Source: Deinococcus sp. KNUC1210 (lineage in GTDB: Bacteria; Deinococcota; Deinococci; Deinococcales; Deinococcaceae). Taken from it: a stretch of DNA of 64,000 nucleotides. This document shows positions 11,838 through 20,493 of this stretch, one piece after another. The stretch spans positions 744,001 through 808,000 of the forward strand of contig NZ_CP092190.1 in assembly GCF_022344005.1 (NCBI RefSeq), in the 5' to 3' direction. Each line of letters begins with the position of its first letter. Positions within the stretch are counted from its first letter, which is position 1. Made by a program: the position numbers and the translations under genes. The notes beneath the pieces are model-generated. The model saw only the letters and a program-made list of their open reading frames with translations. It did not search any database and was not told where the DNA came from.

Positions 11838-12650
11838 ATGGCACCCTCCGCTTCCCGTTTCCCGCTGCTGGCTGTAGACATCGGCAACACCAGCACGGTG
11901 CTGGGCCTCGCAGACGAACAGCTGAACCTGACGCATACCTGGAGACTGCGAACCAACCGCGACCTGTTGCCCGACGATCTGGCGCTGCAACTGCACAGCC
12001 TGCTGAGTCTGGACGGCATGACGCCGCCTGCCAGCGCGGTGCTGTCGAGCGTGGCCCCGCCGCTGGGTCAGAATTACCGCTCGGCGCTGCGGCAGCACTT
12101 CGGCGTTGAGGCGCTGGAGGTGAGCGCCGAGAATCTGCCGGAAGTGCGCGTGGAACTCGATACCCCGACGGCGGTGGGCGCTGACCGCCTGTGCAACCTG
12201 TACGGAGCCGAGCGGTATCTGACAGACCACGAATACGCCGTGGTCGTGGACTTCGGCACCAGCACCAACTTCGACATCATCGGGCGCGGTCGGCGCTTTC
12301 TGGGCGGCGTGCTGGCAACCGGGGCGCAGGTTTCTGCCGACGCGCTGTTCTCGCGGGCGGCCAAACTGCCGCGCATCGCGCTGGAAGCTCCGGCAACTGC
12401 CATCGGCAAGAACACCATCCACGCGCTGCAATCGGGGCTGGTCTTCGGGTATGCCGAGATGGTGGACGGGCTGCTGCGCCGTATCCGCGCCGAGCTGGAC
12501 GCGCCCGCCGTCGCCGTCGCCACGGGCGGCTTCGCACACACGCTGGAAGGCATCTGCCGCGAGATCGACACCTACGACGAAACGCTGACGCTGCGGGGCA
12601 TGGTGGAGTTGTGGCACAGCCAGCAGGCACACAGCGTCAGACAGCTCTGA
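11838..12650 (+). CDS. coaX: Type III pantothenate kinase
   Basis: 270-residue ASKHA-fold kinase that phosphorylates pantothenate, the first step of CoA synthesis, in the cytoplasm. Phosphate-binding motif LLAVDIGNTSTVLG is at residues 9-22; the pantothenate/dimer motif PTAVGADRLCNLYGA is near 115, then VVVDFGTSTNFDII (second phosphate motif) and GGVLATGAQVSADALF. ATGGFAH near the C-terminus is the adenosine motif. Type III enzymes need a monovalent cation and are not inhibited by CoA. Its neighbour acs consumes CoA, a thematic link only. Confidence 0.95.
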   Translation: MAPSASRFPLLAVDIGNTSTVLGLADEQLNLTHTWRLRTNRDLLPDDLALQLHSLLSLDGMTPPASAVLSSVAPPLGQNYRSALRQHFGVEALEVSAENLPEVRVELDTPTAVGADRLCNLYGAERYLTDHEYAVVVDFGTSTNFDIIGRGRRFLGGVLATGAQVSADALFSRAAKLPRIALEAPATAIGKNTIHALQSGLVFGYAEMVDGLLRRIRAELDAPAVAVATGGFAHTLEGICREIDTYDETLTLRGMVELWHSQQAHSVRQL

Positions 12651-12660
12651 GAGGTGTCGC

Positions 12661-13155
12661 CTACCAGGTATCGCCCCCGCCCGGCGGCGGCCACGCCCCC
12701 AGCATGCGGCGCAGCAGGATGATCTGACCGATGTGAGCCGCGTTGTGGATGACGTGCAGCGTCAGTTCGTAGCCGAGGGTTTCGCCTGGCCGCACCAGCC
12801 GAGACAGGTCGGCTTCGAGCGCCAGCCGTTTCGTTTCGCTCAGCCCATCCAGAAACGCCAGCTTGAGCGCGTCCCAGCCGTCTTCTTCGCTCCTGGGCCA
12901 GCCCTGGGCGGCATGTTCGGGCAGGGTCGGCTTTTCGCCGTGGGCCAGTCCGAGCGTGTATCGCTGCCAGAAATGCATGTGCGCCACGATCTCGGCGATG
13001 GTGTGCGGCGCACCCTCCACGCGTCGGCAGGCGATTTCGGCGCTCAGGTCCTGAAAGGCTCGGCTGGGCGGCACGAACGCACTTCCCTCGTCGAGCAGGC
13101 GCTGAAGCGCGAGGGGCGGCGGGCCGGACAGCAACTCCTCAGATGGGGGCATCAT
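12661..13155 (-). CDS. DinB family protein
   Basis: 164 residues from ATG 13155, the first of two adjacent ATGs; a longer version is open upstream but its extra 50 residues look non-coding. Four-helix DinB/YfiT fold: IAEIVAHMHFWQRYTLGL carries the first metal-ligand histidine and LTLHVIHNAAHIGQIILLRRMLG the second and third. DinB proteins bind a divalent metal and are expanded in Deinococcus, where members are often damage-induced; some relatives are bacillithiol-dependent transferases, which would fit BshA being present, but that is inference. GACAAT 6 nt upstream of the ATG may be a leaderless -10. Confidence 0.82.
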   Translation of the reverse strand: MMPPSEELLSGPPPLALQRLLDEGSAFVPPSRAFQDLSAEIACRRVEGAPHTIAEIVAHMHFWQRYTLGLAHGEKPTLPEHAAQGWPRSEEDGWDALKLAFLDGLSETKRLALEADLSRLVRPGETLGYELTLHVIHNAAHIGQIILLRRMLGAWPPPGGGDTW

Positions 13156-13362
13156 AGCTGCATTGTCGGGGGGCCGGAACCGGGAATTTCTGGGCGTGGC
13201 AGCGGGCCGACAGGTCACACAGAGCGCCACCCACAGGCTGCCGATCCTCTCCAATAGCACTTCATTGTTTGTATCCTCAGCACTACGTTTCCTGAGTGTG
13301 TTCATGTTAAGATACCCGGCAAGGTGGCGTTCATCTCAGGTGAGCCGTCACGCTGGAGAACC

Positions 13363-14484
<1,122 letters not shown>

Positions 14485-14540
14485 GACGGCGCGAGCCTGG
14501 GCCTGTCGGCGTCGAGGCAGGACGTACAATCCAGCTGCCC

Positions 14541-14575
14541 GTGGGGCTGCCTTCATGACTGGAGGGCAGCCCCAC
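14541..14575 (+). terminator. Terminator-like hairpin after dnaJ
   Basis: An 11-bp perfect stem, GTGGGGCTGCC/GGCAGCCCCAC, with a 13-nt loop, 57 nt past the dnaJ stop. The downstream T run is poor, so efficiency is uncertain. Confidence 0.55.
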
Positions 14576-14715
14576 AGCTCTTCCGGGCTGTTCCTGTGTG
14601 GGGAACGGCTCACGGCCTGCTCAACTGGAATCCGCCTCACACGGTATGCTGCTCACGTTCCCATTGCCGGACACCCGCCCCAATCTTTCTCCTACTCCCC
14701 GCCGGAGGTTCATCC

Positions 14716-15678
14716 GTGAACAGCAACCGTGGCCCGCTGCTCGTTTTTTCCGGGCAAAGCAATCGTCCTCTCGCCGAAGAAATCTGCCAGCATCTCGGCA
14801 TTCACCTGGGCAAGAGCGAGACCATCAAGTTCAGCAACGAGAATCTGATCGTGCAGTACACCGAGTCGCTGCGCGAGGGCGACGTGTTCATCGTTCAGAG
14901 TTTCAGCACGCCCGTCTCGGACGCGATCATGGAACTGCTGATCATGATCGACGCTGCCAAAAGCGCGTCTGCAGGCCGTGTCACCGCCGTGATTCCGTAC
15001 TACAGCTACGCCCGCAGCGACAAGAAAGACGCGCCGCGCATCAGCATCGCCGGGCGACTGGTGGCCGATCTGCTTCAGGCGGCAGGCGCCGACCGGGTGC
15101 TGACCATGACGCTGCACAGCCCGCAGGTCCACGGCTTCTTCTCGGTGCCGGTCGATCACCTGTCCTCCGACCGGGTGATTGCCGGACATATCCGCGACAC
15201 CGTGACCGATTCGCAGGACGGCGTGGTGCTGGCGCCCGATTCCGGCAGCATCAAGCGGGCCTCTGCCATCGCCAGACGCCTGAACTGCGGTCTGGCCTTC
15301 ATCGACAAGCAGCGCCTCACCGACACCGAAGTCGAGCCACGCGCGCTGATCGGTGACGTGCGGGGCAAGAAGGTCTATATCGTCGACGACGAGATCAGCA
15401 CGGCGGGCAGCCTGGTGGAAGCGGTGAATTTTGCCAAGCGTATGGGCGCACAGGAAGTGTATGTGGCGGTCACGCACGGCGTCTACACCGGCCCCGCCAT
15501 CGAGCGAATCGCCGCGCTGGACGCTGTGGAGGTCGCCAGCACCAACACGGTGCTCGTCCCGCAGTCCAAGATCGACGGCAGCGGCGGCAAGTTGAAGGTG
15601 CTGAGCGTGGCGAAGCTGTTCGCTGACGCCATTTCCAACATCCATACCGGAGAAAGCGTCAGCACTCTGTTCGAGTAA
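14716..15678 (+). CDS. prs: Ribose-phosphate pyrophosphokinase (PRPP synthase)
   Basis: 320 residues from GTG 14716, which has a GGAGG site 7 nt upstream; longer versions from 14596 are unsupported. Makes PRPP from ribose-5-phosphate and ATP, the precursor of purines, pyrimidines, His and Trp. Signatures: [18 protein letters not shown] (N-terminal phosphate contact), [36 protein letters not shown] (ATP flexible loop), [11 protein letters not shown], and the PRPP-binding [17 protein letters not shown]. This is a class I, Mg/phosphate-dependent enzyme by sequence. Transcribed after dnaJ but separated from it by a hairpin. Confidence 0.96.
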   Translation: MNSNRGPLLVFSGQSNRPLAEEICQHLGIHLGKSETIKFSNENLIVQYTESLREGDVFIVQSFSTPVSDAIMELLIMIDAAKSASAGRVTAVIPYYSYARSDKKDAPRISIAGRLVADLLQAAGADRVLTMTLHSPQVHGFFSVPVDHLSSDRVIAGHIRDTVTDSQDGVVLAPDSGSIKRASAIARRLNCGLAFIDKQRLTDTEVEPRALIGDVRGKKVYIVDDEISTAGSLVEAVNFAKRMGAQEVYVAVTHGVYTGPAIERIAALDAVEVASTNTVLVPQSKIDGSGGKLKVLSVAKLFADAISNIHTGESVSTLFE

Positions 15679-15761
15679 AGAGCGTCCGAGAAAACTTAGG
15701 CACAGGGGGTTAGGCTTCTGGAAGAGCGGGCAGCGATGCTCATCACTGCTTTTCCTAAGCA

Positions 15762-15785
15762 CTAACCCCTAAAACCTAACCCCTA
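15762..15785 (+). repeat. Twin CTAACCCCTA direct repeats before the ClC gene
   Basis: CTAACCCCTA occurs at 15762-15771 and 15776-15785 (14-bp period), the second copy running into the -10 box. A partial inverted copy (GGGGTTAG) is at about 15706. Position suggests an activator or repressor site. Confidence 0.5.
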
Positions 15786-15789
15786 TACT
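15784..15789 (+). promoter_or_regulatory. Leaderless -10 box of the ClC-like gene
   Basis: TATACT, 6 nt before the GTG at 15796; this decides for a leaderless GTG start. Confidence 0.65.
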
Positions 15790-15795
15790 GTCGCC

Positions 15796-17529
15796 GTGCG
15801 TTCTCCTCTGCCCCGCACCATTCTGACGCGCCTGGAAACCGGGCGTCTGGTGCTCTACAGCCTGCTGGCGGGCGGCCTGGTCGGACTGGTCGGTACCGGC
15901 TGGCGCGAAGTTCTGGACATGGTGCTGACGCTGGGTGCATGGGTGCTGGGCTATCGTCCTCCCGGCGCAGCGGGCGAAGGTGGCCTGCTGATGGCCTTTG
16001 GTGACACCCTGCCGTATGCCCTGCTGCTGCTGCCGATCTGCGGCGCCCTCTACGCGCTGCTGATGCGTTCGCGGCTGAGCGATCCGCTGAACGCCGTGGT
16101 CGCGGGCTATCACGCCCGTGGCGACTGGAAAGACCCGCTGACACAGGCACGCGGGCTGGTCGGCACCGTCCTGGGGCAGGCATCCGGGCTGCTGGTCGGG
16201 CGTGACAGCAGCTTTATCGCCCTGGGGAGCATGTGTGCGCTGCTGCTGAGCCGGGTGGCCCGCATCGACGCGGGCGAGCGCCGGGTGCTGACGCTGGCCT
16301 GTGTCGCGGCGGCGATAGGGCTGGTGCTGCACGCGCCTCTGGCCGCCGCCGTCCTGATGGCCGAGGTGCTGTACCGCCGCTTTGAATTTGAATTCGAAGT
16401 GCTGATGCCGTGCGTGCTGGCGGCAGTGTGCGCCTCGGCGGTATCGGGCCTGATGGTGGGCTTCGAGCCGCTGTTCTCGCTGCCCGGCGACCTCACGCCC
16501 AGCGCCGGACAGCTGCCGCTGTATCTGCTGCTGGCGGGGGCGGTCACGCTGCTCAGCTGGATTCTGGCGCAGGTCACGACGGTCATCTCACAGGTGTTCG
16601 AGCGCCCTGCTTTTCAGCGCGGCTGGCTGGCCCGCTGGCCGCTGCGGGTGCTGCTGGGCGCCGTCTTCGGTCTGATCACGGCGGCCATCGCGGTCTACAG
16701 CACGCCCACCATTCTGGGCGGTGGCTCCGGGTGGCTTCAGCTCGGGGTCAGTGGCTTTCTGGGCAGCGAGGCGGGCGGCATGGCGGCGTGGCGCTGGCTG
16801 CTGATGGCGCTGGGCGCACAGCTCGCCTTCGGGGGCGGCGTGGTGGTGTCGGCAGCGACGGGCGGCCTGCTGGGTGTGGGACTGGCCTCGGCGCTGGGAG
16901 GCTTTGGCCTGAATCTCGATGCGTCGGTGTCTGCGCTTATCGGGGCGGCCACCTGCCTGACCGTGACGCTGAATATTCCGGTGGCGGCGGCGCTCCTGGC
17001 CGTGACCTGGGGTGGAGACGCGCTGTTACCGGTGGCGCTCGCTTCGACGGGCCTGGCACATACCCTCAGCGGGGAAGCCAGCCTGCTCTCCGGACAGGTC
17101 AGCCGCCGCGCTCAGTCGCGGGTGCACGCTCCCACAGCTGGCACCGTGCTGGGCCGAATCGCCTCGCCGCTCAGGCCGCTGACCACCGTTTCTCTGCCCG
17201 CTTCAGCCCTTGCTGCGGGCACGCTCGCCGCCGAAGCAGGAGACGGCGACAGCGCGGCCCGCCTGCTGCTCACCGGAACGGCCAGTGCCCAGTCAGCCGC
17301 TCCCCAGGCACGCCAGCTGTACCGTCAGGAGGTGCCGCGCAGCTGGCTGGGTGCCCGTGTCGGTGTGCTGACCCTGCCCGAGCGAATGGAACTGGTGGGC
17401 GTGGTTCAGAACGGGCAGGCGCGACTGAGTCAGGCCGGGCTGCGCCTGAACGCGGGTGACGAGTTGCTGTTGCTGGCAACGCCGAGCGAATTCCAGAACT
17501 GGCAGCAGTCGCTGCGCGTGCCGGGGTGA
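15796..17529 (+). CDS. ClC-family chloride channel-like protein
   Basis: 577 residues from a leaderless GTG. About ten membrane helices in the ClC order: LVLYSLLAGGLVGLVGTGWRE, YALLLLPICGALYALL, LVGTVLGQASGLLVGRDSSFIALGS, AAAIGLVLHAPLAAAVLMAEVL and later pairs. The selectivity motif appears as GRDSS instead of GREGP, and GxFxP is replaced by VVVSAATGG, so anion selectivity may be altered. The last ~70 residues (ARVGVLTLPERMELVGVVQ to AGDELLLLAT) look like a TrkA-C/RCK-type cytosolic domain in place of CBS domains. Channel versus antiporter cannot be told. Promoter region carries twin direct repeats. Confidence 0.85.
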   Translation: MRSPLPRTILTRLETGRLVLYSLLAGGLVGLVGTGWREVLDMVLTLGAWVLGYRPPGAAGEGGLLMAFGDTLPYALLLLPICGALYALLMRSRLSDPLNAVVAGYHARGDWKDPLTQARGLVGTVLGQASGLLVGRDSSFIALGSMCALLLSRVARIDAGERRVLTLACVAAAIGLVLHAPLAAAVLMAEVLYRRFEFEFEVLMPCVLAAVCASAVSGLMVGFEPLFSLPGDLTPSAGQLPLYLLLAGAVTLLSWILAQVTTVISQVFERPAFQRGWLARWPLRVLLGAVFGLITAAIAVYSTPTILGGGSGWLQLGVSGFLGSEAGGMAAWRWLLMALGAQLAFGGGVVVSAATGGLLGVGLASALGGFGLNLDASVSALIGAATCLTVTLNIPVAAALLAVTWGGDALLPVALASTGLAHTLSGEASLLSGQVSRRAQSRVHAPTAGTVLGRIASPLRPLTTVSLPASALAAGTLAAEAGDGDSAARLLLTGTASAQSAAPQARQLYRQEVPRSWLGARVGVLTLPERMELVGVVQNGQARLSQAGLRLNAGDELLLLATPSEFQNWQQSLRVPG

Positions 17530-17538
17530 GGGGAAGAA

Positions 17539-17722
17539 GTGATGAGGTGCGGGTGATGCGTGATGTGACACCGAAAGACCTGCCAGAGCCAGAAAGGAGG
17601 TGATGAGGTACGAGTGATGCGTGATATGACACCGAAAGACCTGCCAGAGCATCAACAGGTCAAACTCAGACCCCACCCAGAGCCTGTAACACCACATCAC
17701 TCATACCTCATCACCCATCACC
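17539..17722. repeat. Intergenic repeat cluster: 51-bp direct repeat plus inverted partial copy
   Basis: A 51-bp unit (starts GTGATGAGGT, ends GACCTGCCAGAGC) occurs at 17539-17589 and again at 17600-17650 with three mismatches. A degenerate inverted copy of its first ~30 bases follows at about 17690-17722. The unit can pair with the inverted copy. It resembles the small non-coding repeats scattered in Deinococcus genomes. The 210-nt gap holds no gene. Confidence 0.75.
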
Positions 17723-17740
17723 GTTACTCCGGCCCCGCGC

Positions 17741-18979
17741 ATGACTGAGCCACCCCAACCCCGCCGCATACCCTGGGATCGCAATTACCGGCTCGGCGTG
17801 TGGAACGGCTGGCTTGCCACCACCGGAGACGGATTTCTGAGCGTGACGGTGGTGGTGGCGGGCTTCGCGGCGCGGCTGGGTGCGTCCAATGCCATGATCG
17901 GCCTGTTGCCCGCCATCGCGCAGGGCGGCTGGATGCTGCCTCAGGTGATGGTGGCGGCGCGCGTGCGCTCCAGCCCCTTCAAGCTGCCCACCTACCGCTC
18001 GGCAGCCCTGATCCGGACGATCAGCTACCTGATGATGGTGCTGTCGGCGGCGCTGCTGGCAGGGCATCCAGCCCTGTGCCTGACGATCTTTACACTCGCC
18101 ATGATCGTCAATGCGCTGGCTTCGGGCGTCTCGGGGCTGCCGTTTCTGGAAGTCTGCTCCAAGATCATTCCTCAGGAGCGCCGGGCCGCGTTTTTCGGCA
18201 TTCGCAACCTGGTGGGCGGGCTGCTGGCGTTCGGCGCGGGGCTGATCGTGCGCTGGATTCTGGCGTCTCCCCTCCCGTTTCCCTATACCTACGCCCTCAT
18301 CTTTGCGCTGGCGACCGTCGTATACACCGCCGCCTACAACATCTTCGGACGTGTCGAGGAGCCGCCCGATCCGCCCCTGCCGCGCACGAACGTGGCCGAG
18401 GAACTGCGCCAGATTCCCAACACGCTGCGGGCCGATCCATCATTTCGGGCGTTTCTGATGGTGCGGCTGGTGCTGGCCTTTGCCAGCATGGGTGACCCCT
18501 TCTACGCGGTCTATGCGCTGCGGGGCCTGGACGTTCCCGCCAGCGAACTCGGCATCTTCCTGATGGCGCTGTCGGGCGCAGCCCCACTCTCCAACGTGCT
18601 GTGGCGGCGGGTGGCCGAACGCAAGGGGTCGCGGCGCATCATCCGGTACTCGGCGGCGGTGGCGTGCGTGGCTCCGCTGCTGGCGATTGCCCTCACGCCG
18701 CGCACCGCTGGCCTGTACCTGCTGGTCTTCGTGGCGAGCAGCGTGGCGGCGCAGGGCTTCAATCTGGGCCACACCAACCACCTGCTGAATATTGCCCCGC
18801 CAGAGCAGCGCAGCCGCTACATCGGCAGCCTGAATACCCTGGTGGGCGGCGCTCTGTTCGCTCCGGTGGTGGGCGGCCTGCTGGCAGACCATCTGGGTTA
18901 TCAGGTGGTCTTCGTTCTGAGTGCCCTGCTGTTTGCGCTGGCATGGTGGCTGTGCAGCAAACTCCGGCGCGACGCGTAA
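17741..18979 (+). CDS. MFS transporter
   Basis: 412 residues with about twelve hydrophobic segments. The N-terminal cytoplasmic lead (PRRIPWDRNYRLGVWNGWLA) is followed by FGIRNLVGGLLAFGAGLIVR and, in the second half, LLNIAPPEQRSRYIGSLNTLVGGALFAPVVGGLLADHLG, a conserved loop-and-helix of this MFS subgroup often seen in Deinococcus. No substrate-specific motif recognised; drug or small-solute efflux is possible. The repeat cluster lies directly upstream. Confidence 0.87.
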   Translation: MTEPPQPRRIPWDRNYRLGVWNGWLATTGDGFLSVTVVVAGFAARLGASNAMIGLLPAIAQGGWMLPQVMVAARVRSSPFKLPTYRSAALIRTISYLMMVLSAALLAGHPALCLTIFTLAMIVNALASGVSGLPFLEVCSKIIPQERRAAFFGIRNLVGGLLAFGAGLIVRWILASPLPFPYTYALIFALATVVYTAAYNIFGRVEEPPDPPLPRTNVAEELRQIPNTLRADPSFRAFLMVRLVLAFASMGDPFYAVYALRGLDVPASELGIFLMALSGAAPLSNVLWRRVAERKGSRRIIRYSAAVACVAPLLAIALTPRTAGLYLLVFVASSVAAQGFNLGHTNHLLNIAPPEQRSRYIGSLNTLVGGALFAPVVGGLLADHLGYQVVFVLSALLFALAWWLCSKLRRDA

Positions 18980-19000
18980 GCGGCAGATGCGGGCTTCGGC

Positions 19001-20371
19001 TCAGAGCACCAGTCTGGCGTCGTCCTTCTCCTGCATCATGTTCAGGAAGGCGTCCACGAACTGCGGGTCGAACTGGCGTCCGGCCTGCACCTTGATCTCG
19101 GCGAGGGCGCGTTCACGGGTCCATGCCTCCTTGTAGGGGCGGCTGCTGATGAGCGCGTCGTACACGTCCACGATGCTGAAGATGCGGGCGGTGCTCGGAA
19201 TATCCTGACCGCTCAGGCGACTGGGATAGCCCTTACCGTCCCAGCGCTCATGGTGATAGCGCACCAGATCGAGCGTCTCGGCGGGCAGGAAGTGCAGATC
19301 CTGCAACATGTCGTAGCCCACGGTGGTGTGCTGCTGGATGATGCGGCGCTCGTCTGGAGTCAGGTGGGTGGGTTTGTACAGAATGGCATCGGGAATCGCC
19401 AGTTTGCCCAGATCGTGCAGATATGCGCCCCACTGCAGCGCCTTGATGCGGTCTTCCTTCCAGCCGAGGCGGCGGGCCAGCTGAATGCTCAGGTCGACCA
19501 CCCGCGCCGTGTGACCTCCGGTATCGTCGTCACGGTGCTCCAGGGCCGCACCCAGAGAGCGCAGCGTCAGGTCGTTGGCGTCCCGCAGTTCGCGGATCGC
19601 CTGCCACTGGCCCAGCGCCGACCCGAACAGCCGCGCAAAGGCCGCCACCACTCCCTTGGTTTCCGGCTCGAAATCCGCCACCTTGGTTCCTGGCACGACG
19701 CGCCGGGCCAGCAGCAGAAAGCCGATCTGCTGTCCGGCATGCCCGATCACCGGGATATTCAGAAAATGCACGCGCTCGGCTCTGGGAATCAGGCTCAGGG
19801 CTTCTTCTGCCACCCAGTGATCGGCCTGAACGCTGCGGCTGTCGTCTTCGCTGGGCAGAATCGGCTGTTCCAGATGTGCCTGAAACGCGCCGCGTGCGCC
19901 CAGAATGTGCGGGGTGCCGCGCCGGAACGCCACGAATGCCAGATTGGGTGCCGCGTCCAGCTTTTCGAGCGTCTGAATGCCTGCCCGGATAATGCCGTCC
20001 GAGTCGCGGGCCTGGGCCAGTTCGGCACTGCCTTTTTCGAGCGCCTGAATCACGTTGCGCATCTGCGCCACCTGCGTCCGGGTGGAGTGGTGGTTCAGCA
20101 GCAGCGCGCCCATGGCACAGACCCAGATGACGCCGCCCAGCAGCGCCAGCGGATCACCACGAAACTGGAGCGTCGGCAGGCTGAACGCCAGGGCCAGCGC
20201 CGCGACACCCACCAGGACATAACTCCAGACCTCACGGCTTTCCCAAAAAGCGACACAGGCCAGAACGAACAGCGAGGCCATCAACAGCAGATGTCCGAAC
20301 ATCCCTGCCAGAACTCCACCTATGAGGGCCAGAATCCCCAGGCCGGTGCGGAGAGGTTGGACGGAAGACAC
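19001..20371 (-). CDS. HD-GYP domain protein (putative cyclic-di-GMP phosphodiesterase)
   Basis: 456 residues. Three or four membrane helices in residues 1-92 (LGILALIGGVLAGMFGHLLLMASLFVLA, then two more), a GAF-like sensor region (~100-255), then the HD-GYP domain: HRDDDTGGHTARVVDLS, YLHDLGKLAIPD (HD pair), and YHHERWDGKGYPSRLSG (GYP loop). The GYP motif is intact, so hydrolysis of c-di-GMP is plausible. It starts at GTG 20371 with TAGAAT 6 nt upstream, a leaderless arrangement. The GAF-like part may sense a ligand; that is inference. Convergent with the MFS gene. Confidence 0.9.
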   Translation of the reverse strand: MSSVQPLRTGLGILALIGGVLAGMFGHLLLMASLFVLACVAFWESREVWSYVLVGVAALALAFSLPTLQFRGDPLALLGGVIWVCAMGALLLNHHSTRTQVAQMRNVIQALEKGSAELAQARDSDGIIRAGIQTLEKLDAAPNLAFVAFRRGTPHILGARGAFQAHLEQPILPSEDDSRSVQADHWVAEEALSLIPRAERVHFLNIPVIGHAGQQIGFLLLARRVVPGTKVADFEPETKGVVAAFARLFGSALGQWQAIRELRDANDLTLRSLGAALEHRDDDTGGHTARVVDLSIQLARRLGWKEDRIKALQWGAYLHDLGKLAIPDAILYKPTHLTPDERRIIQQHTTVGYDMLQDLHFLPAETLDLVRYHHERWDGKGYPSRLSGQDIPSTARIFSIVDVYDALISSRPYKEAWTRERALAEIKVQAGRQFDPQFVDAFLNMMQEKDDARLVL

Positions 20372-20377
20372 CCGAAT

Positions 20378-20383
20378 ATTCTA
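20378..20383 (-). promoter_or_regulatory. Leaderless -10 box of the HD-GYP gene
   Basis: Minus-strand TAGAAT, 6 nt before the GTG at 20371. Confidence 0.6.
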
Positions 20384-20493
20384 ACGCTCCATTCAGGAAC
20401 TGTGAGCGAAGTGCTCTGCACCGATGCCATTTCTCGACTCCGAAGAAGGATCTACGGCGACCGGAGCCAGCAGACCGTGTGCTTTCAGACCGT

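Noticed and set aside
17539..17722. Tandem repeats as a CRISPR array
   Set aside because: Only two direct copies of 51 bp with a 10-bp gap plus an inverted copy; no spacers of uniform length and no cas genes.
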